DNA of 64,000 bases from Streptococcus hyointestinalis (lineage in GTDB: Bacteria > Bacillota > Bacilli > Lactobacillales > Streptococcaceae), in assembly GCF_900459405.1 (NCBI RefSeq), contig NZ_UHFN01000002.1, forward strand, positions 149,009 to 213,008. Direction: 5' to 3'. Numbering within the stretch: the stretch's first letter is position 1; each line of letters begins with the position of its first letter. The position numbers and the translations under genes were made by a program. Under the pieces are notes generated by a model. The model worked only from the letters and a program-made list of their open reading frames with translations. It was not told where the DNA came from and made no database searches. Below are positions 34,606 through 42,752 of this stretch, piece after piece.

Positions 34606-34734
34606 CTAGCTCCTGTTTTTGCTGCTGGTCAATTCATTTTCTTGCTCCTCTCCTTCTGCTATCATTAGCATGTAGGTCACTCCAGCAATTGCTAATATTA
34701 ACAGTATACCAATAATAGAGACAATGATATTCAT
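34606..34734 (-). CDS. 42-residue membrane protein
   Basis: One hydrophobic helix (residues about 3-25, VSIIGILLILAIAGVTYML) followed by an acidic, Ser-rich tail (EGEEQENELTSS). SD TTGGGAGGAA at the right distance. Third gene of a minus-strand group starting at 35669. Function unknown. Confidence 0.6.
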   Translation of the reverse strand: MNIIVSIIGILLILAIAGVTYMLMIAEGEEQENELTSSKNRS

Positions 34735-34776
34735 GGCATTCCTCCCAATATTTGACAAATTTTCCTTCAGAATGCT

Positions 34777-34947
34777 TTATTTCATTGACTTGTTCTTTAG
34801 AACATCCTGCTTACTGAGGGTATAATCTTTTAGAAGTCTCTCTGCTGCTTCATCAGCTTCTCTAGAGATACTACAAATTGCCCATGCTCCAAATATTGCA
34901 GAAGCAGCAATCACCAATGAAACAAACACAAGTAAAACAGTCATCAT
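34777..34947 (-). CDS. 56-residue membrane protein
   Basis: Single N-terminal hydrophobic helix (TVLLVFVSLVIAASAIFGAW) and a charged amphipathic tail (READEAAERLLKDYTL). GGGGAGG SD about ten bases before the ATG at 34947; a second ATG follows directly. Lies between the 232-residue gene and the 42-residue gene in one transcript. Function unknown. Confidence 0.6.
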   Translation of the reverse strand: MMTVLLVFVSLVIAASAIFGAWAICSISREADEAAERLLKDYTLSKQDVLKNKSMK

Positions 34948-34970
34948 AATCCTTTACCTCCCCTTAATTG

Positions 34971-35669
34971 CTAACCTACTTCTCCTACTGCTTCTAGCTT
35001 CTTCTCTTCGAGAAATGTAAGGCGTTGCTTGGTTTTAGAGTCAATCAGATACCCATTACTGACTTTGATATTCATTTTCTCTAACTGTTTATCAATATAA
35101 TCATCGAGTGTTTCTCCCCAAAAACCTAGTTCTTTACCAAAATCTTTATACCTAATCCCTCGATTTTCAACTCTAGTCATCATATTCACAAACTTTGTAG
35201 CGTTACTCCCCTGAACATAGTAGCTAAACAAATAGTTTTGAGGGATTAAGTGAACTAATAAACCGTAAGGTAAATTACCTAAATACCTTTCAGCTCCCTC
35301 GATGAAGCTAGATCTTCCTGTTAATCGAACAATGCGATTATTCTTTCTGAACTTAACGAGTTCTTTTTCGCCCTCAACCAACATCTGGAAGAACAACAGT
35401 CTGAAATAAGTTACCATAATATTGTTAATAACATCAGCGTCCACCAAGGTATTATCTTTAAATATCTCCTTCAACTTACCCCTAATCGTGCGTTCAGCAA
35501 GCTGAATATTCTTATTCAGGGTATGCCTTTCGCAGATGTCTGGTAAACCTACTCCATCAATGAAATCGCTGATGATACCTTCATAAAGTTTTGAAGAAGT
35601 ATCAAGTCTAGCATAGTCGCTTAACTCATCAACTAAGCTATTAACAGTAACATGCGTAGTATTGTCCAT
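34971..35669 (-). CDS. Hypothetical protein (232 residues)
   Basis: Soluble, mainly helical protein with no recognised domain. SD GGGAG before the ATG. Its promoter is a strong consensus type (TTGACA, 17 bp, TATAAC) rather than the shared-motif type. It heads an operon with two small membrane proteins, so it may act at the envelope. Confidence 0.6.
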   Translation of the reverse strand: MDNTTHVTVNSLVDELSDYARLDTSSKLYEGIISDFIDGVGLPDICERHTLNKNIQLAERTIRGKLKEIFKDNTLVDADVINNIMVTYFRLLFFQMLVEGEKELVKFRKNNRIVRLTGRSSFIEGAERYLGNLPYGLLVHLIPQNYLFSYYVQGSNATKFVNMMTRVENRGIRYKDFGKELGFWGETLDDYIDKQLEKMNIKVSNGYLIDSKTKQRLTFLEEKKLEAVGEVG

Positions 35670-35717
35670 GTTAAGACTCCCTATCCATTATTTTCCTTGA
35701 GGAGCCGTATTTAGAAA

Positions 35718-35746
35718 AGTTATACTTTTTCCACCCGAAGTTGTCA
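35718..35746 (-). promoter_or_regulatory. Consensus promoter
   Basis: Minus strand TTGACA (35746-35741), 17 bp, TATAAC (35723-35718), upstream of the 232-residue gene. Confidence 0.75.
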
Positions 35747-35808
35747 AGAGTTTTATCACCTACCCTCTGAGAAGAGATTTTCCCTAATTCAATAACTTTT
35801 GAGTAAGA

Positions 35809-35837
35809 AAAATCAGCAAACTATTGCTGATTTTTTT
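35809..35837. terminator. Bidirectional intrinsic terminator
   Basis: AAAATCAGCAA / TTGCTGATTTTTTT stem-loop, at the end of the RNase H fragment transcript. Confidence 0.8.
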
Positions 35838-36026
35838 GTTGTTCCTGCTGTTCCTTTTCAAGTAACTTAATTATATGTTGTCGCTCTTCGTTACTCAAAC
35901 TTATTTTTTTAGTTGACTTAGGACAACGTAGGCAGATGCGGCTTCCGCTCTCTTGCCTTTATCTTTTTTGTATGCGCCATCTGTAAAGATAGTATAGTTA
36001 TCGACATCCTGAATGCTGCTGGTCAT
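35821..36026 (-). pseudogene. Truncated RNase H-like gene
   Basis: A 41-codon frame at 35901-36026 starts with a good SD (GGAAGGAG) and encodes NYTIFTDGAYKKDKGK then AEAASAYVVLS, the N-terminus of the RNase H gene at 18456. It then ends in an A7 run and stop. A shift at the A7 run would continue for 26 more codons (SLSNEERQHIIKLL) to 35821. All later catalytic residues are missing. I read it as a deletion relic with its own shared-motif promoter. Confidence 0.65.
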
Positions 36027-36139
36027 AATAGCTCCTTCCATAGTAACTACAACAGTCCATTTTAAACAACTATAGCTACAAAAGATATACCCTCATCATA
36101 TCAGAGGGTATATCTTCGTCTTATCATAGATTTGTCTTT

Positions 36140-36177
36140 ATTATACCTTATATTAGGAAAAAGGAAAGAGTACCATA
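36140..36177 (-). promoter_or_regulatory. Promoter with TATGGTAGTC motif, site 5
   Basis: Minus strand: TATGGTACTCTTTCC (36177-36163), 17 bp, TATAAT (36145-36140). Drives the RNase H fragment. Confidence 0.75.
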
Positions 36178-36261
36178 GGTGTTGCTGCACTTCACACATA
36201 ACGGTTCTTTCTATGAATAGTGAGATGTAGCTATTCTTCTATAGATCATCCCTGTTACCAA

Positions 36262-36508
36262 CAAAAAAGTCCTACCAATAGGTTGTTTGGTAGGACTCAT
36301 CCCAAAGGGGAACTTCTTTTTAAGAGCGCACCCCTCTGCCCTCTTACATAATAAGCGCTGTAGCAAGTATCAACCCTTGCTAAAGGTTAACGATTAGGAA
36401 AACATCCATAACTCCTCTTTGTGCTTTTTAGGCTTATCGCCGAGGAACAGTTTTTAAGCTCTGCCAAGCCATGCGATGCGCTTCTACCGCAAGCTCTGAT
36501 GAGTTAGT
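36262..36508 (-). ncRNA. Candidate structured small RNA, about 250 nt
   Basis: Bounded by a near-consensus promoter (CTGACA, 17 bp, TATAAT at 36543-36515) and a strong terminator (36263-36297). It has no ORF beyond a possible 9-codon frame after GAGGAG (start near 36406). It contains stems such as AGCAAG...CTTGCT and is visibly richer in G+C than its surroundings. I cannot match it to a known RNA family. Confidence 0.6.
36263..36297 (-). terminator. Terminator of the candidate ncRNA
   Basis: Minus strand AGTCCTACCA...TGGTAGGACT stem and six T residues. Confidence 0.85.
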
Positions 36509-36514
36509 ACATCA

Positions 36515-36543
36515 ATTATATCAAGAATTTAACCAAGTGTCAG
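36515..36543 (-). promoter_or_regulatory. Promoter of the candidate ncRNA
   Basis: CTGACA (36543-36538), 17 bp, TATAAT (36520-36515) on the minus strand. Confidence 0.7.
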
Positions 36544-36576
36544 TTCATAGCCCTGTAGTGAGTCACATGAATTAGT

Positions 36577-37539
36577 TCACTCTTCATTATTGTTTCTAAA
36601 ACCAAAGAGAGGATCATCGTCCAAAAATGGGTTATCATCAATTTCATCTGAAATAGAAACAACGGAGTGAGAATTGCTTTCGTCTACTTTTTCAGCTAGT
36701 GAGGTTACTGCAGCTAGTATATCAGCAACCTTCTTGTCTACAACGTTCTCCAAGCCCTCTATTTTGAGCATAGCGTTCTTTAATTCAGCCTGCAATAGAT
36801 TTGTATTCTCTTTTTCTTTGCTGCTCTCTATGCGCTCACCAATGGCTTCTAGTGCGTCCTTTTTCTCACTGGACATTTGTTTGTCCACTACGATACTATC
36901 AAGTGTTAAATCACTTGGTTTTCGTGTAATGCCATCCAAGGCCCTTATGGGCTTATTCTGTACAATAAATAGATATGTGTTGACATTAAAGAACGGTTGC
37001 TCAAATATCACAGCTTCCATTAGCTTTTGATAAAATGCTTGGTTCTCTTCGTCTAATAAGTACAGGATAGGAAGAATAGTGTTGCTATAGACAATAGAAG
37101 TCGAGTTCAAAAGAATAATAATATCATCTCTTCTGAAAAGGTCGATACCAGATTTCTCAAAAATCTTCACGGTTGTCAAACAGTGAACATCATACAACAT
37201 TTTAAAGCGCAGGAGTTCCTCTGGAGAAAAGTGGCCTATTTCATCGAGAATAAAGAGAACAGAGTATCCTCTTTCATGTGCCTTTGCAACAAAATCTGCT
37301 TTACTAGTGACAACGACATTAGTCGACGCAGCAGTTTGGTTACCACCTAGCCAGCTTATATTTCTTTGTGTCTTCCCTAGTTCACGGATTTCAATTGGAA
37401 CATTGGCGGTGTCTGGTATGTAGATAATTACTTTGTTTGAGGTATTTTCTTTAGTTAAACTGTAAAGTTTTCGGTAGAATGGTGAATTTGTAGTCTCTGG
37501 TCGAATATACCCCTCTACATAAAGATTAAGTTTAGTCAT
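36577..37539 (-). CDS. Hypothetical protein (320 residues)
   Basis: The N-terminal about 200 residues alternate strands and helices (KVIIYIPDTANV, VLFILDEIGHFSPEEL), resembling a P-loop-like or TraG-associated fold without a clear Walker A. The C-terminal part is a coiled coil (about 215-275) and an acidic tail (DEIDDNPFLDDDPLFGF). It overlaps the 485-residue gene by 8 bp, so the two are probably translated together and may form a complex. Function not assigned. Confidence 0.6.
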   Translation of the reverse strand: MTKLNLYVEGYIRPETTNSPFYRKLYSLTKENTSNKVIIYIPDTANVPIEIRELGKTQRNISWLGGNQTAASTNVVVTSKADFVAKAHERGYSVLFILDEIGHFSPEELLRFKMLYDVHCLTTVKIFEKSGIDLFRRDDIIILLNSTSIVYSNTILPILYLLDEENQAFYQKLMEAVIFEQPFFNVNTYLFIVQNKPIRALDGITRKPSDLTLDSIVVDKQMSSEKKDALEAIGERIESSKEKENTNLLQAELKNAMLKIEGLENVVDKKVADILAAVTSLAEKVDESNSHSVVSISDEIDDNPFLDDDPLFGFRNNNEE

Positions 37540-38989
37540 TTACTGGAGTTTCCATTTCTTTTTCTTCTAAAAACACATTATTGATGTTAAAACGAGTTGT
37601 TTTTAATTCATGGTTGCCGTCCTCTTTTAATTTAAGAACTTTTAAGGCTGATAGAATATTGTTGGTACTAGCTTCTTTGAGGTCAAGAAATAGAATATTA
37701 TCTAAACCATCATAGCTATCATTGACACGGTATTTATCATTTATTGCTTGAATTTGCTCTATTGAATCAACGATGATGAGTAACAAGTGTTTATCGCCGT
37801 TTTCATCAAAGCCATTTTTTAGGTGTCCAAAGTGACGAAAAACATCCCAAAGGTTATCCATGTCACTGTGCTCTCCGCTCATGGTAACAAACGGATAAAG
37901 GTCAAAACAGGCTATTTTACCATTCTTTCCTCTAACTTGGAACTGACCGTTAAATCTCAGCTCTGGAACATACATCGTCTTTTCAACGATACGTGGCTTT
38001 GCAGCTCCTTTATTTTTGGCAATGGATTGAGCATATTGCTGTGCTTGGTCGTTTAGTGTTTTATTTTTTTGTTGAGTGGCTTTCTTATTTGGTAGCTCGA
38101 AGGAAACCTTATAATCAAAACGCTTCATATAGTGAAACGGAACGTATTTAACAAAGTCGTCTTTTAATCTGAAATTGAGGTATGCGTCTACTATCTTCCA
38201 ACAACGAATAGGAGTAAATCGATCCTTTTCTTTGAGGATTTCTCTCCACTTATAAGCAAACTCACGACTGATGAGGTTCATAATCATGAGATAGGTAGTT
38301 CCATTGCTATAAATAGAAAAGGCTTCACCGGTCAAATTCTCTGCTCGTTCTCCTTCAATATGGGGATCACGTTTAAACTTCCATCTATCCACCAAATAGT
38401 ATTTGTGTAGCCTATCAAGTGAGTTACTAACCTGTTTTGTAGTTGCCCCTGTCTCCCTTACAATCTGTAGGAACTGTACGTTTCTAAACGTGGCAATAAA
38501 TAGCAAGATTTGTCTATCTAGGTCACTAAGTAACTGGTCTATGATGATATAATCGTTTTCTGTGTAGTAATCAATAATTACCTTATGTGACTTTGCCCCT
38601 TTTTTTATTTCATGGTTGTTAATCATCAAATTGCCATTGTTTTCGTCTAACTCCAAACGAGATGATTTATGATGGGCAACATTTTCAATGTTTTCATTGT
38701 TTAAAGTCACAAAAAAAGGGAAATGATTTACTGGCGGCACATGAATTAGCTCGAAATCATCATAATACGATTGTGAAAAACGAGAAACAGCAGGCGATAC
38801 TAGCTGCTGTGTTTGTTTATCAGTAAATACACCTAGTTTTTTTAAAGATTTTCCGGTAAAGTTAGACAGGTAGTCTCCTTTAGAGTTCTGGTTCTTATTG
38901 TTTGCCTTTAGTTCGACAACTTTTTTAGGGCTTAGATTTTCCTTTAAGTTCTTAAAAGTTGTCCATAGGTTATTTTTCTCTTTTACCAT
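37532..38989 (-). CDS. Hypothetical protein with winged-helix segment (485 residues)
   Basis: Residues about 150-225 (DLDRQILLFIATFRNVQFLQ, then ETGATTKQVSNSLDRLHKYYLVDRW) look like a winged helix-turn-helix. The C-terminal region (KHLLLIIVDSIEQIQAIN, then NILFLDL) alternates strands and helices like replication-relaxation proteins, to which it may be distantly related. I use the ATG at 38989 because GGAGGGG precedes it. Middle gene of a three-gene operon with the 108-residue DNA-binding protein and the 320-residue protein. Confidence 0.6.
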   Translation of the reverse strand: MVKEKNNLWTTFKNLKENLSPKKVVELKANNKNQNSKGDYLSNFTGKSLKKLGVFTDKQTQQLVSPAVSRFSQSYYDDFELIHVPPVNHFPFFVTLNNENIENVAHHKSSRLELDENNGNLMINNHEIKKGAKSHKVIIDYYTENDYIIIDQLLSDLDRQILLFIATFRNVQFLQIVRETGATTKQVSNSLDRLHKYYLVDRWKFKRDPHIEGERAENLTGEAFSIYSNGTTYLMIMNLISREFAYKWREILKEKDRFTPIRCWKIVDAYLNFRLKDDFVKYVPFHYMKRFDYKVSFELPNKKATQQKNKTLNDQAQQYAQSIAKNKGAAKPRIVEKTMYVPELRFNGQFQVRGKNGKIACFDLYPFVTMSGEHSDMDNLWDVFRHFGHLKNGFDENGDKHLLLIIVDSIEQIQAINDKYRVNDSYDGLDNILFLDLKEASTNNILSALKVLKLKEDGNHELKTTRFNINNVFLEEKEMETPVND

Positions 38990-39014
38990 GTTACCCCTCC
39001 GTCTAAGTCTTGAG

Positions 39015-39341
39015 TTATCCTTCAAAGGTAATTTGTGGGTTATTCTTTATAAAATCAATGAGGAGCTGATAAAATAAAGCACTCATTGTAAGTTTCATCG
39101 ATCTTGCTTTAGTAGCAAAGTCCTTGTGGAGTTCTTCTTCTACGAGACATACAATTTTGACCTCTTTCCCTCTGCTGCGCTGCCCTAGGTCAATAGTAAC
39201 CGAAAAACTTCTCTGACCTTTTAAATAATTGACTACAATATAGTAAAGCAACTGTTTTCTACTTAGTTTTGCTCGTTTAGCCATTTTATCAAGTTCAGCT
39301 GCACATTTGCCATCTACTGTACATGAGATTTGTTTTGTCAT
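39015..39341 (-). CDS. Ribbon-helix-helix-like DNA-binding protein
   Basis: 108-residue protein that appears to hold two similar halves: QISCTVDGKCAAELDKMAKR...LLYYIVVNYL and VKIVCLVEEELHKDFATKAR...LFYQLLIDFI. Each is a beta strand followed by two helices, the shape of a CopG/MetJ-type domain. A tandem RHH protein could bind an inverted site alone. It opens the operon behind a shared-motif promoter, so it could be a regulator or a relaxosome accessory protein. Confidence 0.6.
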   Translation of the reverse strand: MTKQISCTVDGKCAAELDKMAKRAKLSRKQLLYYIVVNYLKGQRSFSVTIDLGQRSRGKEVKIVCLVEEELHKDFATKARSMKLTMSALFYQLLIDFIKNNPQITFEG

Positions 39342-39398
39342 ATTTAGTTAATCCTTACTTTCTTCGATTTGTCTTTGTTCTCTGTACTGATACTTTTC

Positions 39399-39436
39399 AT
39401 TATATCAGAAAACCTGGAAATGAAAACAGTACCATA
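39399..39436 (-). promoter_or_regulatory. Promoter with TATGGTAGTC motif, site 6
   Basis: Minus strand: TATGGTACTGTTTTC (39436-39422), 17 bp, TATAAT (39404-39399). Drives the RHH protein operon. Confidence 0.75.
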
Positions 39437-39639
39437 GTTGTATAGGAAATACATCAGCATGACACTAAAATTGACATTTTAGTGTAAAAAATATGATACA
39501 AAAAGAGTACCGAAAACGCAGAATATCGATACTCTCAAACAAATATTTTTATGAAAAGAAAAAGTTTTTAGGATTGACTATATGATAGTTCATAGCCCTA
39601 AAAGTTTTCTTAACAGTGCTATCTTTGTTTTCTTGTTTG

Positions 39640-40010
39640 CCATTTGTCTCAAAAATGGTATAATGATTATAGAAAAAGAGCTGAGCGGCTAACTCAGCTC
39701 CACGTAGAACCGTTGAAGACGGCAGCAAAGTTTATTGTTATTAAAAATAACCGCTACTCCGCTAAAGTTAGACGATTATTTTTTTGTCATGTTGATAAGT
39801 TCAAGTATGAGCTTTCTTTCAGAAAACAAGAGCCACCGTCTTAACTTTTCTACATAGTCTATTATACCATATACAAAACAAAAAACTTTCTACCTAAAAA
39901 GTAGAAAGTTTTTTAGTAGAGAGGTGTTATACCAAAGAACACCATCAATATTTTGTAAACTACGACAACTCCAAGTGGGAATGCTAGAAATTTGTTAAAA
40001 TGTCTACAAT
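39640..40010. pseudogene. Decayed copy of the type I toxin-antitoxin locus
   Basis: Tandem relative of the locus at 40.04-40.55 kb. The plus antisense promoter (TATAAT, 39659-39664), the AACCGTTGAAGACGG recognition hairpin, the minus mRNA promoter (39861-39866) and the terminator (39880-39914) remain. The toxin ORF is reduced to Met-Thr-Lys-Lys. The C-terminal part of the 42-residue membrane protein (KFLAFPLGVVVVYK) survives near 39925-40005. Confidence 0.65.
39880..39914. terminator. Bidirectional terminator
   Basis: AAAAAACTTTCTAC / GTAGAAAGTTTTTT stem. Confidence 0.8.
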
Positions 40011-40056
40011 AATATTTTGTATTTGCTATTCATCTGCTAAATGGTATAATAGAAGT

Positions 40057-40165
40057 AGAAAAGGAGTTGAGCAGCAACTCAACTCCATGTAGAACCGTTT
40101 AAGACGGTGACAAGTAGGGCAAGAAATAATCCGTCCACCGGTCAAAGTTAGGACGGATTATTTTT
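40057..40165 (+). ncRNA. Antisense RNA of the type I toxin
   Basis: Promoter TATAAT at 40045-40050 (TATGGTATAAT context missing a -35). The RNA has a stem GGAGTTGAG...CTCAACTCC, an ACCGTTTAAGACGGT hairpin, and a bidirectional terminator AATCCGTCC...GGACGGATT (40126-40160) shared with the toxin mRNA, as in Fst/par-type systems. Confidence 0.65.
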
Positions 40166-40262
40166 GTCTATCAAGCATAATTAAAGCAATAACAAGTGTT
40201 AGTAAGCTGATGATGAAACCACCAAAAGCGAACATAACCTGCAGTGCTTCAGCGACTGACAA
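40158..40262 (-). CDS. Holin-like type I toxin (34 residues)
   Basis: Single-helix membrane peptide (ALQVMFAFGGFIISLLTLVI) with a charged end (DRQK), the pattern of putative holin-like toxins and related type I toxins. TTG start after AGGAGG. A 15-codon upstream frame stops one base before the TTG, so translation may be coupled. The mRNA promoter is at 40369-40364 (TATAAT). The antisense RNA overlaps its 3' end. Confidence 0.7.
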   Translation of the reverse strand: MSVAEALQVMFAFGGFIISLLTLVIALIMLDRQK

Positions 40263-40382
40263 ATTAGGTCTCCTCCTCTCCTTTAGATTTTGATGTATTG
40301 CCCACAGGCATCACCTCACTTTCGGAAAACAAGAGCCACCGTCTTAACTTTTCTACAGATTTTATTATACCATATACAGAGC

Positions 40383-40419
40383 AAAAAAACTTTCTATTTA
40401 AAAATAGAAAGTTTTTTTT
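40383..40419. terminator. Bidirectional terminator
   Basis: AAAAAAACTTTCTATT / AATAGAAAGTTTTTTTT stem after the 42-residue membrane protein gene. Confidence 0.8.
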
Positions 40420-40546
40420 AATAAAGGGGTGTAACACCCAAAAACACCATCAATAATTTGTAAGCTATGACAAGCCCTAGTGGAAATGCTAAAAAATTGG
40501 TGAAAAACCACCATGATAATCTAGCGGATTCTTTTATTGATTTCAT
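40418..40546 (-). CDS. 42-residue membrane protein
   Basis: Short protein with one long hydrophobic stretch (SWWFFTNFLAFPLGLVIAYK, then LLMVFLGV). The SD GAGGAG lies in the last codons of the preceding 217-residue gene, four bases before whose stop the spacing begins, so translation is coupled. A truncated duplicate occurs at about 39925-40005. Function unknown. Confidence 0.6.
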   Translation of the reverse strand: MKSIKESARLSWWFFTNFLAFPLGLVIAYKLLMVFLGVTPLY

Positions 40547-40550
40547 ACAC

Positions 40551-41204
40551 CTACTCCTCTTCACTATAGGACAAGATAACATCAAATAATTTTATAGGAC
40601 GTTTACCATTTAAAGCAAAATCAATCGTGATGTCCATATTACCGTTAGTGTTTGGTGTTGTTTTTACGTGGTAAGCAAAAACCTTATCATCCTCTTGATA
40701 TTTATCCTTAAAAGTTTTGATGATAGATCTGATAGCAATTTTTTCTACCTTATCCTGCTCAGCTAGAATACGATTGTTTTGGTTATCGTACTCGAAGGGT
40801 TCAAAGTCAAGTTCCTGTGAATTGTCCACTGCTATACGATAAGCGATTTTGTTGAAATACTTATCATAAGCCAATAACAAAAAGTAAACTAGCGTTAAGA
40901 ATGATACAGTGTCTACCAATATTGAAAGATCTTCACTACTCCAACCAGTAAGGTTGATAACTAACAATAATGACATGATGGGTTTTACCGCAGTCGTCTC
41001 TATAGAAAACCATGACGTAAAGTTTAATAGTATGAGAATACCGACATATCCTATAGTGCACCAGATTGCTATTGTTTTCAACGTTCCGTGGTTAATTCCT
41101 GTTTGAAAAGCTAGCCAAGTGATAATGATAGCTAGTAGCATAATACCAGCTAGTGTTCTGATAAATCCTATAGGTTGACGTGTTTTAGCTAATAGTTCTA
41201 ACAT
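40551..41204 (-). CDS. Membrane protein (217 residues)
   Basis: Four or five hydrophobic segments in the N-terminal 115 residues (LAGIMLLAIIITWLAF, AIWCTIGYVGILILLNFTSW, PIMSLLLVINLTGW, FLTLVYFLLLAYD) and a soluble C-terminal domain of about 90 residues. No family recognised. It follows the acidic 241-residue gene by 15 bp in the same direction. Confidence 0.6.
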   Translation of the reverse strand: MLELLAKTRQPIGFIRTLAGIMLLAIIITWLAFQTGINHGTLKTIAIWCTIGYVGILILLNFTSWFSIETTAVKPIMSLLLVINLTGWSSEDLSILVDTVSFLTLVYFLLLAYDKYFNKIAYRIAVDNSQELDFEPFEYDNQNNRILAEQDKVEKIAIRSIIKTFKDKYQEDDKVFAYHVKTTPNTNGNMDITIDFALNGKRPIKLFDVILSYSEEE

Positions 41205-41219
41205 AGGCAGTTGCCCCCT

Positions 41220-41945
41220 TTATTTTGCTTTAACAGACGCTTTAACTTTACGGCTGCCACGTCCTTTTTTAGAACTAACTTCAGCTTGTTTCATGCTGTC
41301 AGAGATGATTTCTTTGTAACTACGGATGGTTTCTATGTGCTCATCGTTTTCAATAGTTTCAGAGGTTCTAGCTGGCTCTCCAATCTCATCAAGATCATCA
41401 TTATCTTCGGATTGGATATCTATTTCTGATTCTTCTGACGACATTTCTTCGTTCTCTTCGTTGTTATCCTCTTTAAGGTAGCTATCTAACCATTTATCAT
41501 AGTCTCCATAGATTTTGACAGCTTCAATTTCTGGTAGACGAAACTCTGCAGCAGCATAAATTTTCATGCTATTAGGAAGGTCTCCTACGCTATCCTCGTC
41601 AAATAGAGTAGCGTTTTCAAAGTTTTCAAAAGCAATATTAAAGTCAACTTCTTTGACCTTAGTATTTGGGTTGATAGAGCTTCGTTTTTCTAGTTGCAAG
41701 AACTCTTCTTCATGTGTTCCGTTAATGACATTGACTGGTTGTTTCATATTGATGTAGAACTTACCAGTATCTCCAAGGATGAAGTCCTCGCTTATTACGG
41801 ATTCCATAAAGTTCTTGATCTCGTTATCATCTTTAAATGTTAACTCATCATTAGCTTGCGCCAAGGTAGCTAACTTATCGCTATAATGTTCTATAGACTT
41901 ATTTTTTAAGAAAGCAAAATGGTCTGGTTTAAGTAAAATTGTCAT
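41220..41945 (-). CDS. Acidic hypothetical protein (241 residues)
   Basis: The N-terminal 165 residues look folded; residues 165-215 are strongly acidic (Glu/Asp/Ser low complexity), and the last 25 are basic (KKGRGSRKVKASVKAK). No enzyme motif seen. Clear SD (AAGGAG) before the ATG. Two stacked promoters lie upstream: one of the shared-motif class and one resembling tnpB promoters. Confidence 0.6.
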   Translation of the reverse strand: MTILLKPDHFAFLKNKSIEHYSDKLATLAQANDELTFKDDNEIKNFMESVISEDFILGDTGKFYINMKQPVNVINGTHEEEFLQLEKRSSINPNTKVKEVDFNIAFENFENATLFDEDSVGDLPNSMKIYAAAEFRLPEIEAVKIYGDYDKWLDSYLKEDNNEENEEMSSEESEIDIQSEDNDDLDEIGEPARTSETIENDEHIETIRSYKEIISDSMKQAEVSSKKGRGSRKVKASVKAK

Positions 41946-42007
41946 AGATTTTTCTCCTTATTTTCCCCTTCGTTTTTAACATAAAGATGTTTAATTGATA
42001 TACTATT

Positions 42008-42046
42008 ATTGTAACCCCAAAGTACATTTTTGGATAGACTACCATA
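42008..42046 (-). promoter_or_regulatory. Promoter with TATGGTAGTC motif, site 7
   Basis: Minus strand: TATGGTAGTCTATCC (42046-42032), 18 bp, TACAAT (42013-42008). Drives the acidic 241-residue gene. Confidence 0.75.
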
Positions 42047-42109
42047 GACTATCTAAAGTATCATTCAAGTCATAAATATATACGCTGATATGTCATTTTA
42101 GATACTTCT

Positions 42110-42172
42110 ATTATATCATCGGACACCTCTATGCTCCAAAGCGACTGGACGATACTATCCTACGAACTTTAC
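42110..42172 (-). mobile_element. Relic of a tnpB element left end, with promoter
   Basis: Minus strand keeps GTTCGTAGGATAGTATCGTC, CTTTGGAG, CCGATGATATAATAG in the same order as upstream of tnpB in element 1, but no tnpB follows. The promoter now points at the 241-residue gene. Confidence 0.6.
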
Positions 42173-42240
42173 CTTGTTTATCGACAACTCATTCTACAAC
42201 TAAAGTAGTGTTATTTCTTGTCTGCTATGTTTTGCAAAGC

Positions 42241-42271
42241 AAAAAGACACTGCCATCAGGTAGTGCCTTTT
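42241..42271. terminator. Bidirectional terminator after the TAC operon
   Basis: GACACTGCC...GGTAGTGCC stem with flanking A- and T-runs. Confidence 0.7.
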
Positions 42272-42302
42272 TAGTAAGACTTTTTTGATTACGATAATGA
42301 TT

Positions 42303-42752
42303 TTAATCATCGAAACCAACATAAGTTATTAAATCATTCTCTTGAATAGTATCGGCAAAATTCATTACTGGTAACGTATATGCAGGAAATTGATTTCCTA
42401 GGCTAGTAATTGTAGATACATACGAACGAAGATATGGATATAGAATTGCGACAGCATTTTTTCCTAGGAAATTCTTTAAATCACTATCTGCGTTAAAGTC
42501 CTTTGCCTTGTAGCTAAAAATTCCTCTAATGGAAACGTTGCAGATGAAAGGGACTTTTGTCTTATCTGTATTTTCTAAATCACCCAAATTTAAGTTGATA
42601 ATGACATATGCTTTCTCTTCAATTTTATCTATACCAACTTCTGCGCCAAAAGATACAGGCATATTCAATTTATCATTTGAGTATTCAAAAGCATCGTTTA
42701 CACAATAGTAAGATTTGTCGATTACATAATTTATAAATTCTATTACAGCCAC
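42303..42752 (-). CDS. SecB-like chaperone of a toxin-antitoxin-chaperone system
   Basis: 149-residue protein with a GTG start overlapping the antitoxin stop by one base. The C-terminal part (AVAILYPYLRSYVSTITSLG, then TLPVMNF) matches the SecB-fold signature (LFPYLR...PPLNLP.NF) and the SecB-like proteins of TAC systems. Streptococci do not normally carry SecB, so a plasmid copy in a toxin operon points to antitoxin control rather than export. It should hold the antitoxin folded and active. A terminator follows. Confidence 0.75.
   Translation of the reverse strand: MAVIEFINYVIDKSYYCVNDAFEYSNDKLNMPVSFGAEVGIDKIEEKAYVIINLNLGDLENTDKTKVPFICNVSIRGIFSYKAKDFNADSDLKNFLGKNAVAILYPYLRSYVSTITSLGNQFPAYTLPVMNFADTIQENDLITYVGFDD

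Noticed and set aside
36262-36508. Retron or tracrRNA as identity for the candidate ncRNA
   Set aside because: No reverse transcriptase, cas gene or repeat match lies nearby.
39644-39844. 66-codon plus-strand ORF over the decayed type I locus
   Set aside because: It follows the antisense RNA and terminator region; no SD, and the RNA features explain the sequence.
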